NCBI GenBank assembly: GCA_947085825.1
Contig: CAMTXX010000113.1
Span: 1-5,495, forward strand
DNA: 5,495 nucleotides
Direction of reading: 5' to 3'
Source: JAOUFP01 sp947085825
GTDB lineage: Bacteria; Nitrospirota; Thermodesulfovibrionia; Thermodesulfovibrionales; UBA6898
A model generated the notes under the pieces. That model saw only the letters and a program-made list of their open reading frames with translations, was not told where the DNA came from and searched no databases. Both the position numbers and the translations under genes were made by a program. Numbering within the stretch: position 1 is the stretch's first letter; the number at the start of each line of letters is the position of its first letter. Below, one piece after another: positions 1-5,215 of the stretch.

Positions 1-1063
1 CCTCCATTGCCTCTCTATGCCTGCCTAAATCGGCATAAGTAACACCAAGATTATTATGAGCCTCTGCCAAATCAGGCTTAATCCTTATTGCCTGTTTATA
101 TGCCTCTACCGCCTCTCTATGCCTGCCTAAATCGGCATAAGTAACACCAAGATTATAATGAGCATCTGCATAATCAGGCTTAATCCTTATGGCTTGTTTA
201 AATGACTCCATTCCCTCTTTGTGCATGCCTAATTTTCCATAGTTAACACCAAGATTATGATGAGCCTCTGCATAATCAGGCTTAATCCTTATTGCCTGTT
301 TATATGCCTCTACCGCCTCTCTATGCCTGCCAGCCTCTCCGTAATAATAACCAAGCCAAAACCAATAGTCTGCTGTCTTTTTATAATCCTCTATTTCAGA
401 TTCTTTTAATGCAGTAACCTTTTTACTTCCAATTTTATCTTTTATAAGATTCACAGGCATTGCGAAGTTGAGATTTTGTGCTTCTTCTATAAGAAATGTT
501 GCAATGCCAATAACCTCACCATTTTTATTAAACACAGGTCCACCGCTGCTGCCTGATGACACAGGGGCAGTTATCTGAAGGATTTTTCTTTTTGGGTCAA
601 TCTCTCTTATTCCGCTTAATATCCCCTCAGATATTGTATTTTCAAGTCCCTTTGGACTGCTGATGACATAGACCTTTTCTCCGACAGCTACTTTCTCTAT
701 ATCTCCAATCTTTACTACAGGAAGATTCTTGCCATCTGCCTTGAGTATTACAATATCGTTTTCCTTATCTATATGTAGTAATCCCTCAACCTTTAAGACC
801 TTATCCCCTGCCTTTATCTTTATATCCACTGCATTACTTATAACATGGTAATTCGTAACTACTGCGCCGTCTACTCTTACAATAAAGCCGCTTCCCTGGC
901 TAATCGGCTTGCCCATACTGTCATAAGCGCTGACAACCACAACAGCCTTGCTGTTTTCTTTGAAAATCTTATCAGCATCGGCAAAGGAAATAACAGGGAA
1001 TGCTATTACAAAAATTAGTAGGATAATAAAAAGATTCTTTTGCAAAAATATGTTCTTTTGCAT
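1..1063 (-). CDS. Secreted trypsin-like serine protease with C-terminal TPR repeats (3' end outside window)
   Basis: Predicted exported S1C/HtrA-like serine protease, here 354 codons with the C-terminus beyond the window edge. The start ATG at 1063-1061 follows an AGGAGGAC ribosome binding site. Residues 1-28 form a signal peptide: basic start, hydrophobic run, and a plausible cleavage after Ser-Phe-Ala28. The protease domain has the trypsin triad: His73 in TNYHV, Asp103 in ENDIVILKAD, and Ser173 in SSGSSGGPVF. The later motif QNLNFAMPVN is typical of DegP-like enzymes. There is no PDZ domain. From about residue 232 the protein turns into 34-residue TPRs of the type AYKQAIRIKPDYAEAHHNLG, at least three and a half of them, which probably bind protein partners. 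The likely site of action is the periplasm or cell surface. The protease identity is strong; the substrate is unknown. Confidence 0.9.
   Translation of the reverse strand, partial: MQKNIFLQKNLFIILLIFVIAFPVISFADADKIFKENSKAVVVVSAYDSMGKPISQGSGFIVRVDGAVVTNYHVISNAVDIKIKAGDKVLKVEGLLHIDKENDIVILKADGKNLPVVKIGDIEKVAVGEKVYVISSPKGLENTISEGILSGIREIDPKRKILQITAPVSSGSSGGPVFNKNGEVIGIATFLIEEAQNLNFAMPVNLIKDKIGSKKVTALKESEIEDYKKTADYWFWLGYYYGEAGRHREAVEAYKQAIRIKPDYAEAHHNLGVNYGKLGMHKEGMESFKQAIRIKPDYADAHYNLGVTYADLGRHREAVEAYKQAIRIKPDLAEAHNNLGVTYADLGRHREAME
10..331 (-). repeat. 102-bp tandem repeats encoding TPR units
   Basis: Units begin at 10, 112, 214 and 316, exactly 102 bp (34 codons) apart. The match is at DNA level, not only protein level: the first 45 bases of the units at 10 and 112 are identical, and a stretch of more than 50 bases around the 112 boundary recurs 204 bp away around the 316 boundary. 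The array probably continues beyond position 1. Confidence 0.9.
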
Positions 1064-1147
1064 TTTTGTCCTCCTGCTGCTGCTCACCCTAAGCATAGGG
1101 GAGTCAAACCTTTATTTTTCAATTTTTTCATATTTCATCTTGATTTT

Positions 1148-1203
1148 AACCTAAGTTGAGCAATTCTTACACTTAAAATGCAGAAAATCGCTCAACTTAG
1201 GTT
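1148..1203. repeat. 14-bp perfect inverted repeat with 28-nt loop
   Basis: The arms AACCTAAGTTGAGC (1148-1161) and GCTCAACTTAGGTT (1190-1203) are exact reverse complements. They lie between the protease gene and the cassette attC-like site. No T-tract follows on either strand, so this is not a standard intrinsic terminator. It could be a short non-autonomous element, the remnant ends of an insertion sequence, or a transcript hairpin in the leader of the protease gene. Which of these is unresolved. Confidence 0.7.
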
Positions 1204-1230
1204 CTAATATTTCTGTCATATTTTATTTCG

Positions 1231-1320
1231 GTCTAACGCCAAGGGTAACCAGCGGCGGCCTATGAACTTGGGTAAAAAAATAGCGCGTCCCCGCCGTCTG
1301 CGTTGATGCGCTTGTTATGT
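1231..1320 (-). other. attC: attC-like integron recombination site B (downstream of HEPN cassette gene)
   Basis: Read on the minus strand, the site starts at the stop codon of the HEPN gene (TAAC, the R'' box) and ends with GTTAGACC, a perfect R' box (GTTRRRY). The L arms fold together: CGGCGG, CAG and AAC on one side pair with CCGCCG, CTG and GTT on the other. Two unpaired bases sit on the L'' side only (CAAC-g-CAG-a-CGGCGG). Extrahelical bases on one arm are a hallmark of attC hairpins and set the strand polarity. The length of about 90 bp is within the normal attC range. The spacer between the R and L boxes is longer than usual, so the exact fold is uncertain. Confidence 0.7.
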
Positions 1321-2612
1321 TTTCCCTAGCTGCAAATGCTTTATTTCTTTAACTATTGCATGCTCAAGGATGGTTCTTCCCCAATTGAGAAATTTTTTTT
1401 GGTTATTATCTAGCTCAGTTGCATTCCCGTGGACTAATTTCGATCTAGCTTCATACAGATCTTTGAAATTCTTTTTTATGGTCTTACGGCCTTTAATGTC
1501 GCTGCTGATAAGATATGAACATCTGTCTGCCAGAATTTCTGTCAACGAACCGTTGTAACCATCATCTCCAAGAAGAGCTTCCAAGCCAATACAAACTTGC
1601 AAGAATGATAAAGTTTGATTCTCTGAAATATATGAATCAAAACACCATTGGATTGCCGATTTAACTCGAATTGATTCTTCCGCATTGCATTCGATTAACT
1701 CTAATGGCTTTTTGAGGAAAGCAGTAACAATTGGCTCAATTTTTCCACCAGTCATGGCATTTGCTAATGGGTCAGCCTCCCAGTTAAGATCAACGCCATT
1801 TATCCATTTGCTAAAATCTAAAGGAAATTCTGTCGTTAAAATTTTCTGGGGTTTCCTTGCTATGTCTATACTTATAAGATTAACTTTTGGTACTTGGTGA
1901 TGAGAGTACCCTCCGAGTAAACCAAGTTCTGATTTTCCATCTGGATTTACCTTGAATAAATCTCTAAAAATTCCCTGTTGAAGAGTTATTTTAAAATTAC
2001 TAATTGCTTTTTTGTTGCAGTAATTTTCAAGACGATTCCCGCAATACCCGGATAGACGTTGCCGCAAGTATACTTTTTTTAATTCTAACTTTGTTTTAAA
2101 AATACCTAAAAGACCTCCTTGATAGCCTCCTGGAACTTTGTCTGCTTCTTCATAAATTTCAAGCGATATACTTTCAGTCAGATTTACATTTGTATGCAAA
2201 TTTTGTGAAATTTTAGGAAGAGGAATATAAACGTCAAATTCTCTGGGGATGCTAACAATATATGATTTAATTCCTTGCACTAGCTTTTCTGAATTTTCTG
2301 GCCCAAGTATATCCCACAAATTACCTTCAAATTTTTGATTTTTTTCAGCTTTGTTATTGATTGCTTCCGAAACAAAATCATAAAAAATTGAAAAAATGTC
2401 ATTAATATCAAGCCATTCTTTTTTGTGCTTTAATACTTCATCCCCCAATGATTTTAAGTGCTTAGAAAAAGATTCAAATTCAGGCCAATTGTCTATGACA
2501 CGACAATTTAACAACGAACCTTTAATTTTGTTTTCTATCTTTTGAACAGCATTGGGATGCAATTTAATTTCCTCGTAAAACATAACCAGTAATTAACCCG
2601 TTAATGGTCTAA
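1237..2612 (-). mobile_element. Integron gene cassette carrying one HEPN-domain gene
   Basis: Cassette limits are set by the G/TT cleavage point in the two GTTAGAC R' boxes (2613-2607 and 1237-1231). Both sit in an identical 8-bp GTTAGACC. The unit is about 1376 bp: a 29-nt leader, one gene, then the attC-like site starting at the stop codon. One gene pointing into its own attC is the standard cassette layout. No IntI-type integrase is present. The tyrosine recombinase 1 kb away is a phage-type enzyme without the IntI-specific insertion, so it is not the likely agent. It fits a CALIN or a fragment of a larger array. Confidence 0.7.
1315..2583 (-). CDS. HEPN-domain protein (Apea-like), cassette-borne; putative RNase
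   Basis: This is a 422-residue soluble protein with no signal peptide or membrane segment. Residues about 305-415 resemble the Apea-type HEPN domain: a helix around SFLQVCIGLEALLG (326-339), then LYEARSKLVHGNA, which gives the RNase motif R380-x4-H385 that is catalytic in HEPN toxins and defence proteins. Residues 1-300 form an unrecognised region, possibly a sensor or partner-binding part. By family analogy it may cut RNA during phage infection or stress, but the substrate is unknown. The ATG at 2583 has a poor ribosome binding site. A TTG seven codons downstream is preceded by GAGGAA at good spacing and is an alternative start. The gene is alone in an integron cassette, so transfer is likely. 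HEPN assignment is fairly secure; the defence role is inference. Confidence 0.75.
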   Translation of the reverse strand: MFYEEIKLHPNAVQKIENKIKGSLLNCRVIDNWPEFESFSKHLKSLGDEVLKHKKEWLDINDIFSIFYDFVSEAINNKAEKNQKFEGNLWDILGPENSEKLVQGIKSYIVSIPREFDVYIPLPKISQNLHTNVNLTESISLEIYEEADKVPGGYQGGLLGIFKTKLELKKVYLRQRLSGYCGNRLENYCNKKAISNFKITLQQGIFRDLFKVNPDGKSELGLLGGYSHHQVPKVNLISIDIARKPQKILTTEFPLDFSKWINGVDLNWEADPLANAMTGGKIEPIVTAFLKKPLELIECNAEESIRVKSAIQWCFDSYISENQTLSFLQVCIGLEALLGDDGYNGSLTEILADRCSYLISSDIKGRKTIKKNFKDLYEARSKLVHGNATELDNNQKKFLNWGRTILEHAIVKEIKHLQLGKT

Positions 2613-2688
2613 CAACGGAAATCCGATGTTAGTCGACCAGATATTAGGCGGAAACCGCCCCGATAATATCGGAATTTGTATGTTAGTC
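2607..2688 (-). other. attC: attC-like integron recombination site A (upstream of HEPN cassette gene)
   Basis: On the minus strand the site runs from GACTAAC (R'', one mismatch to RYYYAAC) to GTTAGAC (perfect R'). The ends pair as TAACA with TGTTA. Then comes a 4-nt unpaired spacer, then AATTCCGAT with ATCGGATTT (one mismatch). This is the R-box, spacer, L-box order of an attC hairpin. The centre contains GGCGG-TTT-CCGCC flanked by TAATATC/GATATTA, a variable terminal structure. The length of 82 bp is normal. A second GACTAAC lies inside at 2634-2628. The site would belong to the preceding cassette, whose gene is not identifiable. Confidence 0.65.
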
Positions 2689-2779
2689 AGGTAACGCCCG
2701 ACTTTCCCCATGTTGATTACTATTAATAACTTACACTACACTATTTTGAAGCTTTTGAAAAGTGCGGGTTTCAAGGGGC

Positions 2780-2812
2780 TATCGCTTAGAGTCTTTTTTG
2801 ACCTTATCGCTT
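2780..2812. repeat. Direct repeat TATCGCTT, two copies 25 bp apart
   Basis: TATCGCTT occurs at 2780-2787 and 2805-2812, and a related TTTATCGGTT lies near 2954. The spacing of about 2.4 helical turns would suit a DNA-binding protein, but the repeat is short and may be chance. Confidence 0.4.
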
Positions 2813-2904
2813 GGTCCGGTACCCGACTAAAATCGAAAATACGAGGTCTTATATAGGATTTTTCATTTCTCAACTGCCGGTCCGATTTCCTCGTTTCCCC
2901 TTAT

Positions 2905-2947
2905 AGTTATCTACAATTTTTGTAAATAGTTTAAGTTATCTACAATT
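2905..2947. repeat. 14-bp direct repeat AGTTATCTACAATT, two copies 29 bp apart
   Basis: Exact copies at 2905-2918 and 2934-2947. The core TTATCTACA differs from a DnaA box (TTATCCACA) by one base. The first copy also begins the small palindrome TACAATTTTTGTA. They could be integrase or excisionase arm-type sites, iteron-like origin repeats, or operators. No replication gene is nearby, so an origin is the less likely reading. Confidence 0.6.
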
Positions 2948-3057
2948 CGAGGGTTTATCGGTTGAGTTAGTAAGGTTTTTTAGTGTTAAAAAGTTGTGTC
3001 ATTTTTTGCTATGAAAAAGGTAAGGGTTTTAGGCTTTTTTCTTGTGGATTCCGTGTT

Positions 3058-3094
3058 CTCTGGACTTTACCAACTTGGTAAAGTCCAGAGTTTT
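3058..3094 (+). terminator. 33-bp palindrome followed by T-run (possible terminator or operator)
   Basis: CTCTGGACTTTACCAA (3058-3073) and its exact complement (3075-3090) flank one central base. As RNA this makes a stem of about 14 bp with a 5-nt loop, followed on the plus strand by TTTTGCTTTATTT, which fits a Rho-independent terminator. No plus-strand gene ends just upstream, so there is nothing obvious to terminate. Such perfect symmetry at DNA level also fits an operator or recombinase site for the module downstream. Confidence 0.55.
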
Positions 3095-3171
3095 GCTTTA
3101 TTTATCTCTTTTTATTGTTATTTCCATGTTTTTTTATCTTCTTCGTTAAAAATGCCGAACTTGTCGCTATT

Positions 3172-3207
3172 TAAGTAATAACCAAAATTTAAGGAGGTTA
3201 TTACTTA
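3172..3207 (+). promoter_or_regulatory. Hairpin enclosing the ribosome binding site of the excisionase-like gene
   Basis: TAAGTAATAACC (3172-3183) is the exact complement of GGTTATTACTTA (3196-3207). The Shine-Dalgarno AAGGAGG (3191-3197) lies partly in the loop, with its last GG in the stem. The first base of the start codon closes the 12-bp stem. This could hold down translation or, as DNA, be an operator for autoregulation. The structure is seen; its role is inferred. Confidence 0.65.
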
Positions 3208-3479
3208 TGGAAAAGTTACTCACAGCACCAGAGCTTTCAGAAATCCTCGGGGTAAAATTGTCAACCGTTTATAGCTGGTCACACAAAAAAGCAATTCCAC
3301 GAGTGCAGGGATTAAGGCTTTTAAGATTCAAAGAAGCCGAGGTTTTAGCGTGGCTCAGTAAACCCTCAACCCCTGTTGCAATGCCTGTTGCAATGCCAAA
3401 GGCGAGGAAAACCCGGACAGGTAAAAGCGCCTATATAAATAAAATACTTGAACAGGCGAAAAAGGAGGTGCTTTCGTGA
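3207..3479 (+). CDS. Excisionase-like / MerR-type helix-turn-helix DNA-binding protein
   Basis: A 90-residue cytoplasmic protein. Residues about 4-50 match the short winged HTH found in excisionases and AlpA-like regulators (HTH_17 type): LLTAPELSEILGVKLSTVYS followed by the wing around IPRVQGLRLLRF and EAEVLAWL. Residues 55-90 form a basic tail with a PVAM duplication. AAGGAGG nine bases before the ATG supports the start. It precedes a tyrosine integrase on the same strand, the classic xis-int order, so it probably bends att DNA to direct excision, or regulates the module. The upstream hairpin overlaps its translation start. It could equally be only a transcriptional regulator; sequence alone does not separate these. 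Confidence 0.8.
   Translation: MEKLLTAPELSEILGVKLSTVYSWSHKKAIPRVQGLRLLRFKEAEVLAWLSKPSTPVAMPVAMPKARKTRTGKSAYINKILEQAKKEVLS
3372..3395 (+). repeat. 12-bp tandem duplication inside the HTH gene
   Basis: CCTGTTGCAATG occurs twice in a row, in frame, and encodes PVAM twice in the linker between the HTH domain and the basic tail. It probably arose by slippage and leaves the fold untouched. Confidence 0.8.
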
Positions 3480-3565
3480 TATACTCGAAACGGTATTTAC
3501 GCCCCTTCATGGGGTGCCCCCTTGTGGGGAAGGCTCCTATAGTCCCAAAGAAAGGAGGTTTTTAA
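3476..3565 (+). CDS. Possible 29-residue ORF linking the HTH and integrase genes
   Basis: A GTG start at 3476 overlaps the stop of the HTH gene as GTGA and is preceded by GGAGG at 3464-3468 with a 7-nt gap. Its TAA stop (3563-3565) directly abuts the integrase ATG. The peptide begins MIYSKRYLRPF and ends VPKKGGF, and matches nothing I recognise. The tight junctions on both sides suggest translational coupling. The integrase's own AAAGGAGG lies within the last codons. It may be a leader peptide whose translation opens the hairpins at 3501-3529, or simply an open spacer. Confidence 0.4.
   Translation: MIYSKRYLRPFMGCPLVGKAPIVPKKGGF
3501..3529 (+). repeat. Tandem GCCCC-loop-GGGG hairpins upstream of integrase
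   Basis: GCCCCTTCATGGGG and GCCCCCTTGTGGGG are two similar 14-mers separated by one base, each able to form a short C4/G4 hairpin. Cross-pairing of the outer arms is also possible. They lie 20-45 bases before the integrase ribosome binding site and could modulate its expression. Confidence 0.5.
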
Positions 3566-4621
3566 ATGGGATTGTATAGGAGAGGAAAAACTTACTGGAT
3601 AACTTTTTCTTGCGATGGAAGACAGCACCAAAGAAGCACAGGCACGGCGGAAAGGAAACTTGCAGAGAAGATTTTCAGCAAAGTTCAAACGCAAATAGTT
3701 GAGGGTAAATGGTTTGAATTCGATAAAGGCAGGCAATACGGTTATGAAGAAATGATGGACAAATATCTTAAAGAGCATAGCAAGCCAAATAAAGCTTTAG
3801 GCAGCTATCAAAACGACTTAAACTATAGAAGGCATCTTGATACTGTTTTCTCTGATTTAACGCTTGATAAGATAACGCCACGCCTGATAAATGAATTCAA
3901 ATCAAAACGGATAAGCGAAGGCGCAAGTAATTCCACTCTTGCGAAAGAGCTTATTTGCCTTGGTCATGCCCTGAATTTTGCCTGTAAAGAATGGGAATGG
4001 ATTACTGTTAATCCTATGAATAATGTCAAGAAGCCACGGATAAACAATCGGCGCGACAGGTGGCTTAGTCATGAAGATGAATCCGCATTGTTACAGAAGG
4101 CTTATGACTGGTTTAAGCCTATTGTTATTTTTGCAATTCACACAGGCATGAGGCAGGGAGAAATTATAAGGCTTAAATGGAATGATGTCGATTTGTTCAG
4201 GCGCACACTTGTTATTCACAAGTCTAAAAACAATGAGAAGCGCACCATTCCCATTAATCAGAGAGTCCTTGAACTTCTGATAGCACGGAGTAAAGTTCAG
4301 GCGATTCATGGTCATGTTTTTTGTGATATGGAAGGTGGGATACTTACTAAGCGAAAAGTTCAGCGTTCGATGACAACAGCCATGACACATGCAGGGATTA
4401 AGAACTTCCATTTTCACGACTTACGACATACTTTTGCAACAAGATTAGCACAGGCGGGAATTGACATTTATTCAATTTCAAAATTACTCGGTCATAGGGA
4501 TATTCGTATGACACAGCGTTACGCGCACCATTCGCCTGAGTCACTTCGTCAGGGCGTTGATGTACTGTGCAAACCTGTCATTTCAGAGACTAAAAACCAG
4601 CCGGCTATTACAATTTTATGA
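3566..4621 (+). CDS. Phage-type tyrosine integrase (site-specific recombinase)
   Basis: A 351-residue complete tyrosine recombinase, close to the usual length of phage and island integrases. It catalyses strand exchange at att sites through a 3'-phosphotyrosine intermediate. The N-terminal arm-type DNA-binding region (about 1-55) opens MGLYRRGKTYW. A SAM-like core-binding domain follows (about 60-155), then the catalytic domain (about 165-335). Catalytic residues visible: R196 in HTGMRQGEI, the beta-hairpin lysine K219 or K221 in HKSKNN, H284 and R287 in HDLRHTFAT, H310 in LLGH, nucleophile Y319 in QRYAH. AAAGGAGG seven bases upstream fixes the start. It lacks the extra IntI motif, so it is not an integron integrase. 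It is placed after an HTH gene and 49 bp before tRNA-Ser, a likely attachment locus. Confidence 0.95.
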   Translation: MGLYRRGKTYWITFSCDGRQHQRSTGTAERKLAEKIFSKVQTQIVEGKWFEFDKGRQYGYEEMMDKYLKEHSKPNKALGSYQNDLNYRRHLDTVFSDLTLDKITPRLINEFKSKRISEGASNSTLAKELICLGHALNFACKEWEWITVNPMNNVKKPRINNRRDRWLSHEDESALLQKAYDWFKPIVIFAIHTGMRQGEIIRLKWNDVDLFRRTLVIHKSKNNEKRTIPINQRVLELLIARSKVQAIHGHVFCDMEGGILTKRKVQRSMTTAMTHAGIKNFHFHDLRHTFATRLAQAGIDIYSISKLLGHRDIRMTQRYAHHSPESLRQGVDVLCKPVISETKNQPAITIL

Positions 4622-4631
4622 CAATTTTATC
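4610..4631 (+). repeat. 11-bp tandem repeat at the integrase stop
   Basis: ACAATTTTATG at 4610-4620 is followed at once by ACAATTTTATC at 4621-4631, spanning the integrase stop codon. It could be slippage, or short arm-type integrase sites near an attachment end. Confidence 0.5.
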
Positions 4632-4670
4632 TTGCTTTAAGCTAACTCATTGATTTAATGTAAGTATTTA

Positions 4671-4760
4671 GGAGAGGTGCCAGAGCGGTTGAATGGGACG
4701 GTCTCGAAAATCGTTGTGGGGGCGACTCCACCCAGGGTTCGAATCCCTGCCTCTCCGCCA
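4671..4760 (+). tRNA. tRNA-Ser(CGA)
   Basis: A 90-nt class II tRNA with encoded CCA. The acceptor arms GGAGAGG (4671-4677) and CCTCTCC (4750-4756) pair fully, with discriminator G4757 as expected for serine tRNAs. The anticodon stem ACGGT/ATCGT encloses loop CTCGAAA, with anticodon CGA at 4705-4707, reading UCG codons. The long variable arm (GTGG...CCAC) is typical of tRNA-Ser. The T arm CAGGG-TTCGAAT-CCCTG is perfect. The gene is intact on the plus strand, just downstream of the integrase, and may be an integration target, although the integrase lies on its 5' side. Confidence 0.97.
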
Positions 4761-4796
4761 AATTGTACTTTTTGCGAAATCATAAGAAGTTGCCTC

Positions 4797-4809
4797 GGCG
4801 CATTGCGCC
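4797..4809 (+). other. Short GC-rich palindrome after the tRNA
   Basis: GGCGCA-T-TGCGCC is a perfect palindrome about one helical turn long, flanked by CCTC on the left and TCGG on the right. It sits 36 bases after the tRNA and is followed by TATGGTATTTT. It may contribute to ending the tRNA transcript, but the T-run is weak. Confidence 0.35.
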
Positions 4810-4911
4810 TCGGTATGGTATTTTCCCGCGAGAATCCAAGCATTTTTGAGGGGGAACGAAAGCGTCCGCTCGGCAATGCAGAAGTTCGAACCAATCTTTT
4901 TATGTTAAAGT

Positions 4912-4940
4912 TTGACAGAAAGCCGCGTATATGGTAAATT
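4912..4940 (+). promoter_or_regulatory. Sigma-70 type promoter of the antitoxin gene
   Basis: TTGACA (4912-4917), a 17-base spacer, then TAAATT (4935-4940). The -35 is perfect and the -10 has one or two differences. It lies 42 bases before the antitoxin start codon. Confidence 0.7.
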
Positions 4941-4981
4941 TCAAATAGAGTCGGTATTCTGCAAGAGGAGGTGATAGAGAT

Positions 4982-5209
4982 ATGTCGCAAACAATAAGTG
5001 CTATTTTTGAGGACGGCGTCTTTAAGCCATTGGAAAAAGTTGATGTGCCTGAACATAAGAGGCTTAAAATAATCCTTGCAAATGAAGTTGAGCGCGTTGC
5101 TCCGGAAGAGTGCAGTCTTATCGGGATAATTGATATTGCAAAAGATTGTTATGATATTGACCTTTCCTTCCATCATGACAAATACCTGTACGGCGAGGTT
5201 CCGGGTTGA
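4982..5209 (+). CDS. AF2212-like (DUF104) family antitoxin
   Basis: A 75-residue cytoplasmic protein. The N-terminus MSQTISAIFEDGVFKPLEKV followed by DVPEHKRLKI is the hallmark of the AF2212/DUF104 antitoxin family. The tail includes HHDKYLYGE, also common in this family. These antitoxins usually precede a PIN-domain (VapC-type) ribonuclease and neutralise it by binding. The length is normal and the protein looks intact. A near-perfect AGGAGGTGAT ten bases upstream and a strong promoter support expression. The expected toxin is absent: the next plus-strand frame (TTG overlapping the stop as TTGA) closes after about 26 codons. It is therefore probably an orphan antitoxin, possibly acting on a toxin elsewhere. 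Confidence 0.88.
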   Translation: MSQTISAIFEDGVFKPLEKVDVPEHKRLKIILANEVERVAPEECSLIGIIDIAKDCYDIDLSFHHDKYLYGEVPG

Positions 5210-5215
5210 AGGTTT

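Larger units (their letters stand above)
2689..3206. other. Long intergenic region without a convincing gene
   Basis: About 520 bp between attC-like site A and the excisionase-like gene. Open frames here are short, lack ribosome binding sites and resemble nothing known. What can be seen is regulatory or recombinational structure: the 8-mer TATCGCTT at 2780 and 2805, a 14-bp direct repeat at 2905 and 2934, a 33-bp palindrome at 3058-3090, and a hairpin at 3172-3207. Such a region beside an int/xis pair could hold integrase or excisionase arm sites, operators, or the remains of a preceding cassette. No further R' box was found that would mark a complete cassette. Confidence 0.6.

Noticed and set aside
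1..331. CRISPR array suggested by regular repeats
   Set aside because: The 102-bp period is contiguous, has no unique spacers, and translates into 34-residue TPRs in the protease frame.
948..1154. 68-codon plus-strand frame opposite the protease start
   Set aside because: It is antisense to the signal peptide region of the protease and its hydrophobicity comes from the AT-rich leader; no supporting signals.
2601..2711. 36-codon minus-strand ORF reading through attC-like site A
   Set aside because: No ribosome binding site, and the translation consists of the attC hairpin itself; attC sites often stay open by chance.
2905..2947. Replication origin based on DnaA-like repeats
   Set aside because: Only two boxes, each with a mismatch, and no replication initiator gene nearby.
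2996..3178. 60-codon plus-strand frame in the intergenic region
   Set aside because: It runs through the 33-bp palindrome, is phenylalanine-rich from T-runs, and has no ribosome binding site.
3566..4621. Tyrosine recombinase as the integron integrase IntI
   Set aside because: It has the N-terminal arm-binding region of phage integrases and no IntI-specific inserted motif between the catalytic boxes, so it is unlikely to have moved the cassette.
4677..4937. Plus-strand frame starting inside tRNA-Ser
   Set aside because: It begins within the tRNA body and has no ribosome binding site or recognisable protein; it is a chance reading through the tRNA and spacer.
4655..5176. Long minus-strand frame across the tRNA and antitoxin gene
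   Set aside because: It contains the familiar antisense translation of a tRNA-Ser (GGEAGIRTLGG...) and runs opposite to a well-supported antitoxin gene with its own promoter; it is a shadow.
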